The notes beneath the pieces are model-generated. The model was not told the DNA's origin. It worked only from the letters and a program-made list of their open reading frames with translations, and searched no databases. DNA of 64,000 nt from Cristatella mucedo (taxonomy: Eukaryota > Bryozoa > Phylactolaemata > Cristatellidae): assembly GCA_009760855.2 (NCBI GenBank), contig WPIO01000005.1, positions 1,668,501-1,732,500 on the forward strand. Reading direction: 5' to 3'. The position numbers and the translations under genes are program-made. Below are positions 34,053 to 44,950 of the stretch, piece by piece (the first letter of the stretch is position 1; the number at the start of each line of letters is the position of its first letter).

Positions 34053-37000
34053 GTTATTAAGAGCAACCCTGTTCGTTATCCATATCCAGATAGCTGACAG
34101 CTGCTTGCTTTATTTCACAATCTCTTCACAGTTCTCACTTGTGTTGACATCCAGTCAGGATCAAAGCTTTAATATCAGTCACGTGCATTTCATTTTCAGT
34201 GTGGTGTTGCATCCCGATAGACGATCGGACGAGCTGCTATCCTTCACATTTTCCTATGTATTCTGTAATTTTTTCTGTTTCAGAAGTCTGAAGGTAGTGT
34301 TTCTCTGTAGTGGCATGCATGCTCGAGCAAACATACACCATTGGTGTGTGCGTGCGTGCGTCGCTACCAAGCGCACAGAATTTTGAATAGACTTTCCAAA
34401 CACAGACATACAATCATATGCTGGAGTGTATTGTAACACCACGCGCACACACACACACGTGTATATGCTCCATCCAGGCGCTTTGCCGCTTGCTGCCGGA
34501 GAAAATTTATACCTTTAGTAATGGACTAAAGCCTTAGTGCAAATAAATATGCCATATTATACGTTAATGTTTGAACACTTGAATGGGGTGATGGTGTAGG
34601 TGAGAATGTCGATGCATTATAGCCTGCTTCCGAAACTCGACATTCCTTTTGGGGCTTATGCTAGTGTTGTCCTCGAGACCATACCCTATTGTTCCTTTCG
34701 ACACACTTTCCTATCCATGTTTAACCTATGCACCCATAGTTTTACAGGATTACGAGGCGATATTGAGTCAACCTATGACGTAGCCAGAAATTAGCAAGGC
34801 ATTTTGTTAATTGACTGAACCATGACCTTGCCCCCCCAATGGAAGGATGGGCTGGCTCCTTCTACATCGAGATATAAAGTCAAAGCGTATCTCCTTCGAC
34901 AGCCTCATTTATATGATGGCAGAATAGCCTTAGCAGCCATCGACGTGCCTGCAACTAGCAGTATAGGATTGTCTGCGACAGGACTCGAACCCTTGGACAC
35001 ACCTCGTAAAGTGCAAGCAGCTTAGCCACTGTTGGATCTGCATGTACTTTTAATTGTGGCTACATTGCTATAATAATGGTGATAATAAATCATCGCATGG
35101 TGCTTTAAGAGGACAGGATCTCTTTTTAGTCACGACCAATGCTGGGAAGGGAACGGTATCCAGTGTTATAAGTGATAGTAAAATGCTCATTTACAGCATC
35201 CTTAAGCAACTATTGGGCAATTTACTTGGATGATGGATAATCTCTATAGAGCAAGTAGGATTCTTGTCCTACTATAAGTTTCTTGTAAGGTGGTGGTGTG
35301 TGATGTAAACCTGCAGGAAGCTCCGGGTATTATTTCGTTAGAACTGAAGGGATGGTCTACAGAGTTTTTTAGCCCGGTTAGAGGCAGGGCTAAACGACCC
35401 GTCAGAGGAGCTGCAGTGCAATGGGAGGCTGACGGTATTTCAGATCGGTAAGTTGGAGAAGCATACTAAAGAGATCTAAAAGTGACTGAAAGGACACGAT
35501 GGACAAGCCTAGCCGTACGATTTCTTAAAAATAAGCCTTCTTTTATATACGAAGAGAAAACCAGCAAGGCAGGAGGCAATAATACTTCAGGGATGAGGAA
35601 CTTTCGACAAGCTGTTCCACTGTTATACTTAATTGTTTTTGCAATACATTTGATGCAGCAAAGCATCAGAACTTGGCTGCATGATTAAACTTGCAGGGTT
35701 AGATTTTGTTTGTCATCAAGAAAGTCTTAACCCAAGAAATGTCATTGGGGATCATACATGTTGGGATTGTGTAGTAGGTCTTTTTACTGCAAACCTAAGA
35801 TGCTAGTATGTCGTATTGCAGAAATTGCTCCCATTTAGATCTCTTCCGGGGCTCAACTAACTTACTAACTATCGTGTAATTGTTGATCTCAACTCGACTT
35901 ATTGAAATTCTGTTAGTACACTTTATTTAAATTGTATGTACAAATTTAGGTTACTTCTAGTTCAGTTAATGCTCTATTTTGTTTAGCAAGTGCATTACTT
36001 TCTGCATGGAGAATGACCTGCAAGCTCCTAGGAAAGCTGCTAGAGGAAAGCTGCTAGGGAATGTTAGTCTAGCTCCCTCCACCAGCCACCCCCTCTATTC
36101 TCCGGCAGGTTCTCTGCAATGTCAGCCAGTAGCCCAAAAGACTAATCTCATGTAGTTATGGGCAAACCAAGTGTGATTCAGAAATTGGAAAGGTTAGGGC
36201 TCAAAATTGGCTCTGCCAGCGTTTCTCCTGTTGAATCTGAAAAAATATAGGTGTCATGTTCCGAAGTGACCTTTTGTTAGACGACCACACTAGCTCCGCA
36301 ATCAAGTCTGCCTACTTTCAGCTACATAACTTTGCTAAAACTCGGGCTTGTTTATATAAGGATACCACATCTAAGTTGGTCCATGCATATGTGACATCCC
36401 GTCTTGACTTCTGCAACTCACTGCTTGCTGGCCTACCGGCCTGTGCACTCAGGCGCTCACAGCTGGTGCAAAACTCCGCAGCTAGGCTTGTCAGTCATGA
36501 GCATCGCAGTTGCCAAATCACACTAGTTCTCGCCGACCTGCACTGGCTACCAGCCAAGCGACGGATCGACTTCAAAGTTTTGTCGCTCACTTTTAGGTCC
36601 CTTCATTCTTTGACTCCAGCCTATCTCTCAGATCTACTCCCCCACCAGGCCAAGCATTGTACCACCCGCTTTCCGGAATCCAACAGTCTACCACTACCTC
36701 GTACAAACCTCAAATCCTTTGGAGACCGTACATTTAGTTGCTATGCTCCCAAAGCCTGGAACTCACTCCCGACTTGCAATACGACATCCCCTGACTTGAA
36801 CACATTTAAAAAGAACTTGAAAATGCACCTAATTAGGACAGCATTTAGTGGGTCCCCGTGATTCGTCCTTTATGTGCTTATGCGTGCTGATACTGTGCAT
36901 GCTGCCACTAACCATGCTTGCATGCTGAACCTGTGCATGTCACCCCTAACCATGTTTTTCATGTTGTTTTTTAAGCACGATATCACTCACCATTCAATCG

Positions 37001-40000
37001 TGTTTCCCTTTGCAGCAAATGTAAAGTGCATAGAAAGAGATTGAGTTCTCTGAGGGTGCTTTATCAAGTGTATTATTATCATTATGTAATTTGTTTAAGG
37101 AATTCGTTCCTAATCGTGATGTGAATGGACATGTACATTTAATGGGACACACTAGATGATCTTGGACTTGCATCTAATTTTATATCTGCCTTGAAGAGGT
37201 CACTGCCCTACCAGTATAGTGTTTGAGTGCACGCGGTTGTAGAGCTAGAGTTTGTTCTGAATTTCCCATGCACTAACTAAAATTGTAGGCAGTACAGTCG
37301 ACTTCACTCATAAGAATAGGCTGGGGCCGGCAAATAGGCATTATTATATCCGGAGTATTCTCATATTCGGACTGGGACTAATATTGCTGAACTGAAATAT
37401 ACGAAAAACTGCTATTCATGTATACCCGATATTCTTATATGCAAAGTCGACTGTATTATGTTTTTGCATCTTAAAACTTTCTTTTGATTGTATAGTCTTG
37501 TGGTTGCTGGTAGCTAGTGCAAATTTGGTGGTTTACCTAAGATTGGTAGGATATCTAGATTTATGTTGTGCATATGGTCAGCAAGATTCGATTGTGGCAA
37601 CTTGGCATGCTTTAGTTTTTTTACTTGTCCCAAAGAGGCTAGCCTGGAGAGAGAAGAGACCGTTGTGTGAATCGAGTGTTACTGATGCTTCACCGGCACC
37701 TTGCTCATTGATGACTAGGCTTGTCGGGTGCTCAGGCACTGTTAGCACTTGCTCGTGCTGTTGGGGCTATCTTTGGCCTCATTGATTATCAAGCTGCTGC
37801 GAGTTGTGCTCAAGACTCTACATTTTCCGAGTTGTTGATTCTCCCAGCCATGCGTTGCCTGTAGTATCGGCCCTGTCTGGAACCACTCTGTGCAATCTTT
37901 TTCTTGGGTGCATACAGATGGTTCACCACTTAACTATAAATCCAAATGTATACTCCATAGACAATGACACACAAGTACATGTAATTTTAAAATGGTCAAA
38001 CCCACATCCAGTTTGTTCTAACAGTCTAGTCCGTGAGGTAGAAGCTTGGTGGGCTTGCTTGGCCTGGTTGGTCTGCAAAACATACGAGAGACACGAGGAC
38101 GAAGGGGTTTCGTCTTAAGTCAACAGTTAAATGTAGACCATTCGTGACATGCTGCAAGGGGCTGGGCTGTACTGTACACCTCGAGATGCTGTGAGCATGC
38201 CTAGTATAAATGCACAGTTCAAATATTGCATGCTTTCTCTTTGGCTCGTAAGATGCCCCCACCCCTCGCAGCTGATTAGCTACTGTCCATGTGGCTGTGT
38301 GTTCATGTTATTGCAACCAAGGACTCGGTATATTCGCTAGTCTTGAAAACTGCTTTTTGAGTGTTTTCTGTGCACGTTCTTGCTTGCGTGGCCACGATCA
38401 GCGTGCTGGGCCTTCCTTTTGTCCAGAGACCTTAGCTGCTAAAGAAGCTGTCATTCAGGAGCAGTACCAAAAGATCCGTGCTGCCCGTGAAATCCGACTA
38501 GCAAAAGAAAAAGAGGAAAATGCAAAGAGTAAGTTTAATTAGTTCGACGTGCATTAATGCTAATGATGGCTGTGAATATGAGTCACTCTCCTGATATCTA
38601 GTTCTTCTTTCTGTGCAACTTATATCGATTGCAACTGCTCCAGCAAATTGCTGGTGGGTTTTCTTGCCGTTCTTTGGCTGTCGTTCTTGGCCCCTGCACA
38701 CGTGCTTAGGCCTAATCTTATGAACTTAGTAGAGTTTGGCGGTTCAGCAGTAAGTCCGAGAAGGTAGATTTTGTATTGCTTTTTGCATTTTGTATGGCAC
38801 TCCACACATGCACAATCGATGACCTGGTGCTGCCATCCAGTTTGCCTTTTGTATCCGCTAATGGATTTTTTTATTAGCTGACGACTTTGTTTTTTATGGA
38901 CCTAAGTAAACTACGAAGTTCCCAGTGTTTCAGCGTGAAGGCACTAATGGTTAATTTCTTTGTGCGGCTGTCGGTGTGTGTGCATGCATGCCCACTTGCA
39001 ACTTTTCACAGTCATGGGAACTGAGCTGCGGCTGCCTGTGAAGCTTTCTGCTGTTTACTCAGCCCACACTATAGCAGTTGTTGCACATTGGGTAAGCAAT
39101 AGCATTTGTCTTGTGCGTTAAAAGAAAGCAAGTTTGTAAGCTGAATTTGGAGGATGCATGAGAAAGTAAGCGACATGGTCGTAGCAAGGATGAATGACAG
39201 AAAGGAAGTGCCTGAATCAGCAGTAAAACACACAATCCTTGGGCAAGATTTTTGGAATACCATAGTCTTGGACTTGCAGAAGTCTCTCGATTATAGTTTT
39301 ACGTGAAAGCAAAGGATGATGGATGATCGTTTTGGGAAGACTGGAGCCAAACCATGGTGGTCCTTCTTAGTCAGAAATAAAAATTTTGGCAATTTGACCC
39401 CGAACCACAATATCTTCTTTATCAGTGAACAAGTGGCTAAATATCTATTATTTATAGGCCAGGTAACTAATCATGTGTTTGCTTAGAACTTGTTATGCAA
39501 CCCTGCATGCACGGGTCAAGTCTGCTGCCACTTCTATCAAGACGATAAGTTCGGCAACCTAGGCCCAAAAAAGGCACTAGTTGAAGAGCTAATGGCAGGG
39601 TGCAGTCACTGATGGACATGCAAAGATCGTGGGATCATCTGTATGAATGTAGCCAGAGTAAGCCAAGGATGGGATCCGACCTCGACCTTGTCAATAGCAG
39701 CTAAGACCAAATGTGCATGTTGGTCGATATGACACATCACCATACCCTTCTGGTCGTGCGGGATGGGTGTAGGCAGGTCCTAGAGACAATCTGGCTGTTC
39801 GGTATGCATGTGCTGGATGGTGGTGCTTCTGTTAGTGAAGATGTCTTCTGGCCTTCCTGCTTTCTGTGGGCTGACTGGTAGCATGCGGTTCTTCATATCC
39901 CTGACAAAGCGCAGTAGGTTTTGCTGTATCAAGTGCTCCTTTGTTTGGTTCTGCTGCAAGCTCGCTGCGGCAGCTATGAGTTCGCATTTCGTTTACGTGC

Positions 40001-41644
40001 CAAGCCCATAGATCATTGCCCCTGCCAATGCACTCCCAGCTGTAGGTTCCGATGCATGAGCAGGGCAGTGTTGCATCTGTCCGCTATGCAGATAACCCTT
40101 TGCAGTCTTTGTTGGCGATTAGGCAGTGGGTGAAGTAGCACTAGGTTACAGTCGGACGTTGGTTAGCCACGAGGCAGAAGTGGGGATGGCTGTCGCAAAG
40201 ATCGCCTGGGCGCGTGAATTGAGTGAATTTGCTGTGCGTCTGTGCTGCCGAGCAGCTACGACTTAAAAGGACTGTCCTTGTTGGAAGAGAATAGCACTCG
40301 TCGGTTAATAATAATAGTAATACACTTAATAAAGTGCCCTCCGTGAACTCAATCTCTTTCTAGGCGCTTAACATTATAATAATTATAATAATAATGCACT
40401 TGATAAAGCGCCCTCAGAGAACTCAATCTCTTTCTAGGCGCTTTACATTTGCTGCAAAGGAAGCGCGATTGAATGGTGAGTAATATCATGCTTGATAAGC
40501 AACATGAATAACATGGTTAGCTGATGTGCCAGGGGTGACATGCACAGGGTCAGCATGGAAGTGTGGTTAGTGGTATCATGCACAGTGTCAGCAAGCATAA
40601 GCACAAAGGACGAATTACAGGGACCCACTAATAAGTTCTCTTTAAATGTAGTCAAGTCAAGGGGATGTCGTGACTGTAGCTCAGCCAATGAGGGCATCCC
40701 TGCTAGTCTGAGGGGACTAGGCTGGGAGACTGGTTACATTGGGGGCATGGTACGAGCAGTTAGTGATGAGGCAACTAGAGCTTGCTCATTGGCCATAGGC
40801 ACTAGCCTAGTCACAGACGATATAGGCTTTGATCACTTGAAGAGATAGCCTCTAAAAGAAGTACAGCTCTTTTTCTTTGGTGCTTTTCCTATGCTGTAAA
40901 CGAAGCATGTCATTTGTAAGTGATCACTTGCTCAGTGTCTGCATGCATAAGCGCACAACGGACAATTGACTCTGATGGAGCAACTGCCATGCCACAAAGA
41001 TGTTTTAGCTTCTTTTTAGCTTCTTTTTCAGCGTCGTCAAGTCGGGGACTGTCGTGACATTAGTCATAAGCTCCAGGCTTTGGGATCATGCAAACTAAAG
41101 ATGCAGTCTTGAAAGGATTTGAAATTGGTTATTAGTCTAGCAAAATCACTTGAATCAGAAGAGCAGGTGATAGGATACCCCGCCTGGTTATCTCATTACA
41201 TTACTATTCATTAACTAGTAGTTGGGTAACTAGGCTAGTGCAAGAAAATATAGGAGCCTAAAGGTCAGTGACAGAGTCTTGTAGTGCTCACTCGGCTGTG
41301 GCTTAGGCTAGAATTTTCTATATATTGCTGACATGAGCACGGTGTGGTGTGATTTGCAGTCAAGTATTGGAAACTTGACCCTCCCCACTGCTCAGAAATA
41401 GCCTTATTTTCTATAATCTGCCCCATCAGGATCCGTCCTCAATGTAAGATTCACGCTGTCGTGCAAGTGCTGATAAAGCTAGGCTGGTCGACAGGGGTGG
41501 GCATGGATCGTTCCCTTGCGTAGGTGCTGTCGTGCTTGCCGTGATATTGCTACCGAATTCTCTCGAAAGCAGCCAGTACTGCCATTTTTTGCAGACGAGT
41601 TGAACGCCCTCGCTTCTCAGTTTGGTGTGCCAAAGGAGCCATAA
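32769..41644 (+). CDS. ATP5ME: Mitochondrial ATP synthase subunit e (four coding exons)
   Basis: Exons 32769-32813, 33501-33555, 38427-38528 and 41595-41644 join into 83 codons ending in TAA. Donors are AGG|GTAAGG, ACA|GTAAGC and AGA|GTAAGT; acceptors are TTTTTCAG, TTTGTCCAG and TTTTTTGCAG. Junction phases 0, 1 and 1 all match, completing Lys34 (A+AG) and Asn68 (A+AC). The protein opens with ISPLIR at 10-15, like the SPLI(K/R) start of animal subunit e. It then has a single membrane segment (about 18-33) with the GxxxG motif G25-G29, and a charged coiled-coil tail from 34 to 68. Length fits the family (about 70-85 residues). Subunit e sits in the inner mitochondrial membrane and helps ATP synthase dimerise and shape cristae. 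An AATAAA lies 81 bases after the stop. Introns are 687, 4871 and 3066 bases, swollen by transposons. The last exon is the least conserved part of the call but fits by phase and length. Confidence 0.88.
32814..33500 (+). other. Intron 1 of ATP5ME
   Basis: 687 bases, GTAAGG to TTTTTCAG. Free of recognised transposons and GC-rich at about 32900-33200, unlike the later introns; the first intron may carry regulatory sequence. A 141-codon frame here is open only because of base composition. Confidence 0.75.
34007..34051. repeat. (TC)n microsatellite
   Basis: Pure CT/TC run of about 45 bases in ATP5ME intron 2. Confidence 0.95.
34890..35037 (-). repeat. SINE1 relic
   Basis: Minus-strand layout: tail (ACAGCCTCATTTATATGATGG), worn body, then GACAGGACTCGAACCCTTGG (B box) and a degraded A-box arm ending GCAGCTTAGCCACT. 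Confidence 0.6.
35065..35690 (-). repeat. LINE A relic, heavily decayed
   Basis: Begins with ATAATAAATCATCGCATGGTGC and a worn hairpin. The minus strand retains NRTARLVHRVLSVTFRSL-like pieces of the ORF end around 35470-35520. Much of the middle is missing. Confidence 0.5.
36157..37087 (+). repeat. LINE A copy with the longest intact ORF segment
   Basis: Plus-strand copy from the GKPSV-type segment to the (ATT)n end. The frame at 36256-36861 is open for 201 codons: LLDDHTSSAIKSAYFQLHNF, then SKLVHAYVTSRLDFCNSLLA, LVQNSAARLV, LADLHWLPAKRRIDFKVLSL, SLTPAYLSDLL, then SFGDRTFSCYAPKAWNSLPT and FKKNLKMHL. This is the conserved C-terminal end of an L2/CR1-like reverse-transcriptase ORF. It ends with its stop, 3' UTR, hairpin (37022-37070) and tail. 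Confidence 0.9.
37295..37453. mobile_element. MITE with TA target duplication and CAGTCGACTT ends
   Basis: 159 bases between TA dinucleotides (37293-37294 and 37454-37455). The ends CAGTCGACTT and AAGTCGACTG are exact inverted repeats, and ATAAGAAT further in is also inverted (ATTCTTAT). It has no coding capacity. TA duplication with CAG ends fits a non-autonomous Tc1/mariner-pogo type element. Confidence 0.8.
40309..40690 (-). repeat. LINE A copies, two tails in tandem
   Basis: A first tail with a hairpin (40309-40373, ending TAGGCGCTTAACATT) is followed directly by a second complete (AAT)n tail, hairpin and 3' UTR (40374-40680), both minus strand. The first keeps only about 65 bases, so one copy inserted in or next to the tail of another. 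Confidence 0.8.
40835..41370 (-). repeat. LINE A relic
   Basis: Minus-strand 3' UTR and ORF end of family A, worn: TTGGTGCTTTTCCTATGCTG (hairpin edge), AGCGCACAACGGACAATTGA, CGTCGTCAAGTCGGGGACTG and CTCCAGGCTTTGGGATCATG are recognisable against other copies. Confidence 0.6.
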
Positions 41645-41724
41645 GACGAAGTGGTCCAGTTGCCACAGCTGGCTGTGTGTCTGACGTGAGATGCTTCACA
41701 TTTTTTGACTTGGGAGTTATCACT

Positions 41725-41730
41725 AATAAA
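41725..41730 (+). terminator. Poly(A) signal AATAAA of ATP5ME
   Basis: Canonical AATAAA 81 bases after the ATP5ME stop codon, the first such hexamer after the stop on the same strand. It supports this as the end of the transcript. Confidence 0.6.
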
Positions 41731-42299
41731 CTTGACGGTTTAATATTATTTTATTGTTGCTTACTGATGCGGCTTGTCATTTGTAGGTGCCTTACATGTA
41801 TTTTCATAAATAACCACACTGCATTATTTTACCGCTTGAGATTGCATATGTTGGCCAAGGTTTCAAGCTCGGCCACTCACTCAACGAGTGCCTGCATACA
41901 ATCAGGCCTCGTCCTGTATGCAAAGCATATGCGACCACTTTCGGGAATGTGACCGCTAAAGTTAGAATGCACTTCTAAAACCTGGTGTTAAGCACAGCGG
42001 AACCCGCTCTTTCTGTTGCTCGAAGGCTAGAACGTTGGTTCTTTAGCCAAACATAGCATGCAGGCTTGCTAGTAAGCTACAGGTCTGGCAATTTTTTCCG
42101 ATCGTAGCTTTCCTCCAGCCGTAATGCCCTATTTGTTTAATATTGGTTACACTAGAGTAGTAAATAATCAATGAACCACTGAAGTCTAATCGAGCTCTCT
42201 TTTTGTATTACCCACTACTGTAGGGAGCACGTGTGTATGTGCGCATCCAGCATGTGGGTGCCCATCCAGCCTTGCACACCAATTAGTATACCCTGCTTT
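41731..42299. other. No gene recognised downstream of ATP5ME
   Basis: Unremarkable AT-leaning sequence with no supported exon. Confidence 0.3.
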
Positions 42300-42770
42300 G
42301 ACTCCACAAAACAATTAAGAAAGCTTTTATGCATAAAGATTTTTCGTAGCACACAAAAAGCTGCTTAGGCTTTCTCTGCGTCCAAGGTCGCCAAGAGAGT
42401 TCATCTCATTTGGCGACGAGAAAGCGAGAGTCAGCAAAAAGTCAAAAGGATAGCTAACAGAGTAGGTAGTGGCACTGGAGAAGCCCAAGGTAGGACAGAA
42501 GCTGGAAAAGAAGTGTAAAGAAGCTGGAACAGTCGGCAGAAGGGGAAAAGTTGACGTTGCTCAGGAATTATGGAAGATATTTCCACCACCTAGGATCTGC
42601 AAAACTAAACCATTTGGTAGCAGTTGAATGAAAGAGACAGCTGAGTAATTGTGATGAAAGGACCTGCCGACGCAAGGAGCTAAAACTGTTGCAGTGTTTT
42701 GGCTAAGTGTGACGAAGCTAAGCCATTGCAAGTCTTGTGGATCCCGGAATTTCACTCAGCGAAGTGCCTG
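42300..42770 (-). repeat. LINE B relic
   Basis: On the plus strand it begins ACTCCACAAAACAATTAAG, the complement of the family B terminus. The minus strand then carries a worn GRSF..SAGPR.W..LP.FL region in broken frames (about 42560-42700). Confidence 0.55.
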
Positions 42771-43072
42771 AACCTCCGAGCTCGGCTTCGCACGATTGTC
42801 TATTGTGCTTCGAGGATGGGGTATGACCAACCGATATCATATTGACAACTCACCTAATGCACACTTATATGCGACTCACCTCTGTCTTTCTGTCTTCGCC
42901 CTGGGGCAAGATGCTCGCACTGCACGACCAAGGTAGTGGGGGTCCGAGTCCTGCTGCAGGTAATCCTTTATTGTCTGCTGCAAGCTGCGTTTTAGCTACA
43001 GGGCGCTTCTGCTGCTACATCAATTAGGCTGTTGAACCAGCTGACCCCTACTTTCCTTTTTTAAATGTATGG

Positions 43073-43200
43073 TTGAGGAAAAATTCGTAAAATGAACTTA
43101 TAATGACTTAATGAAAAGTGTTTTTCATTAAGTCGTTATTAAATGCATCATATGATTTCATTAAAGTATTAAAATAATGGCGCTCGAACATTTTCCTCAA
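43073..43200. mobile_element. Small MITE or hairpin element, TTGAGGAAAA ends
   Basis: Terminal inverted repeats TTGAGGAAAAATTCG (43073-43087) and its near-complement CGAACATTTTCCTCAA (43185-43200). An inner hairpin, AATGACTTAATGAAAA with TTTTCATTAAGTCGTT, is at about 43103-43138. No coding capacity, and no clear target duplication. Confidence 0.65.
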
Positions 43201-43224
43201 GCTTGTACATTTTGTTGCCACTGA

Positions 43225-43335
43225 GCATGCTACTGCTAACCATCCGACCATGCTTCCTTAGCAGCAAATGTAAAGTGCCAAGAAAGAGGTCAAGTTCTCT
43301 GAGGGCGCTATACAAATATGTTATTATTATTATGT
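43225..43335 (+). repeat. LINE A tail
   Basis: 3' UTR end, GCAGCAAATGTAAAGTGCC, the hairpin ending GGGCGCTATACAAATATG, and ATTATTATTATT. Confidence 0.8.
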
Positions 43336-43773
43336 CTTGCCACATACAACTTGCTTGTTTCGGGCAGGTGTTCTCAAATGAATGTTCTCTCTTTAGTCTT
43401 GGTTCAATTAGCTGGCATTGCTGCCTGCTAGTTGTGCAGACTGATTTCCTATATCTGCCACCCGTGAGTTCACTCATCAGTGTGATAACGAGACCGTTAT
43501 GTCTTCTCTTTTCTTGACGATTCGCCACACGACGGACTCTGCCATGATATGATAAATGTTTTCCGCATCCGATCGTACCTTTTCATCATCATGTATTGAC
43601 TGCAGATGTGTGCAATGTGTCCCTTAAGGAGATCCAGACTGCAGCGCCAGAGCTTTGACACTTGTGCTACGTGGATTGCCGCTTCTGTCATTGTCCTAGT
43701 CGAAGCCAGTAGAAAAAGTAACGACTACAACTCCCAAGAGTAATTCCTCATACCTTGGGCTCTAAGCAAGGGA

Positions 43774-43956
43774 GTGAGCCGTGTGGGTAGTGAGCTTTTG
43801 CCACATCCAAGGCCAGTGAACCTGGACCTGGCAGGCACAACCAAGAGCAACCGTGACCCACTGATCATGTGTGTCGGAGCATCGAGATTACGAGCTGTGA
43901 AAGCTGCTGTTGAAAACCTTGGGCTGAGCTTGAGCACGGAAGACCTCGAGAAATGA
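43774..43956 (+). CDS. Possible terminal coding exon, oxidoreductase-tail-like, uncertain
   Basis: An open frame ending in TGA at 43954-43956 has protein-like composition in its last 45 codons: GTTK at about 43840, then a VGASR stretch, an AVENLGLSLS helix and STEDLEK at the end. This layout recalls the C-terminus of aldo-keto reductases, where a GTTK- or GASR-type cofactor loop precedes an ENL..L.LS.EDL helix, but an extra segment sits between the two. No upstream exon of such a protein was found and an acceptor could be any of several AGs (for example after CCTGGCAG at about 43835). It may be a real last exon, a processed-gene fragment or chance. Confidence 0.25.
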   Translation: MSRVGSELLPHPRPVNLDLAGTTKSNRDPLIMCVGASRLRAVKAAVENLGLSLSTEDLEK

Positions 43957-44875
43957 GCATTTGTTCGTTGGATATAGTGCCCGTAGCAGCAGTATCACCT
44001 GGCAACAATAGCCTTATAGAGCTCTCTTCGTGGAATCAGTAGTACAAAAACATCTGTTTATGAGATGTTTAAGTCGACATGACGTGTGCACAGGTCAAAG
44101 GTGTCATTCCTGGTTTTGGTTGGGTCTGGGATGCAAGAAGACGGCCACATGCTGGTCCATAAATGCCACGAATAAGGAGCACTGCTCGAGAACAAGCAGC
44201 AGTCCTAAAGATTGTGCAGGAGCAACAGTTTACATATATATACTGTCCACACATTGTGTACGAGGGTTGCTGCGGTTCAACCATCTCTATGGTAACAAGA
44301 GATCATTCGTGCAGCAATTTAAGATCTCGATATCGACATGTCCTGATAATGAAAGTAATCCGGGTTGTTGTTAAGTATTGCATGCAACCTCGGAGAGCAA
44401 CGAGTGCGTAGCAAAGCCACGAGTAGTTCACTGTCTTGCGTTTAGGCTTGCTGCTGATGTAGAGGGGCAGCTCTGCTTGGCCCATATGCTATTTTCAGGT
44501 GTCAATCGTGCCCCTTCAGCTTGCGATAGCCGTCATTGCTCCGTGGCTCTAGGGCACTTCATAGCTGCCAGTTGCTGTTCTAAGCGCCTGCCCAAACCTA
44601 AGTATCGAACTCCCGTCAATGTTTGGAAGCAAAACAGCTAGCTCACTGCGAGTTTTCTCAGTGCCACTGCGAGCGATGCTTGCCTGTCAAAGGCGGACTA
44701 GCTGCTTTAGGCAATTCCGTGCCAAGTAACTCATTCCAAACGGTGGATTTTCAGTTTTTCTATCGTCATGCTCGGCTGCTTACGGAATAAGGCTCAGCAG
44801 CCGAAGGTTTGAGCGCCTCCGTGCCCGTTGAAGAATAGTATGTATTTACCACTTATAATTGGGTCACTCTGTCTT
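43957..44875. other. No gene recognised
   Basis: Several short frames on both strands, none with recognisable domains or splice support. Confidence 0.3.
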
Positions 44876-44950
44876 GACGGCATCTTTAAAGTGCCTAGAA
44901 AAAAATCAGTTCTCTGAGGGGGCTATGCAAATGCATAATTATTATTATGC
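44876..44950 (+). repeat. LINE A tail fragment
   Basis: AAAGTGCCTAGAAAAAAATC, AGTTCTCTGAGGGGGCTATG and a short ATTATTATT end: only the final hairpin of the element. Confidence 0.75.

Larger units (their letters stand above)
33556..38426 (+). other. Intron 2 of ATP5ME
   Basis: 4871 bases, GTAAGC to GTCCAG. It contains (TC)n at 34007-34051, a SINE1 relic, two LINE A copies and a TA-flanked MITE. No other host exon was recognised in it. Confidence 0.75.
38529..41594 (+). other. Intron 3 of ATP5ME
   Basis: 3066 bases, GTAAGT to TTTTTTGCAG, containing two family A LINE copies (40309-40690, 40835-41370). The rest (38529-40308) shows no recognised exon or repeat. Confidence 0.75.

Noticed and set aside
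36256-36861. 201-codon frame as a host gene
   Set aside because: It is the C-terminal part of a LINE A reverse-transcriptase ORF, with LINE 3' UTR, hairpin and tail following.
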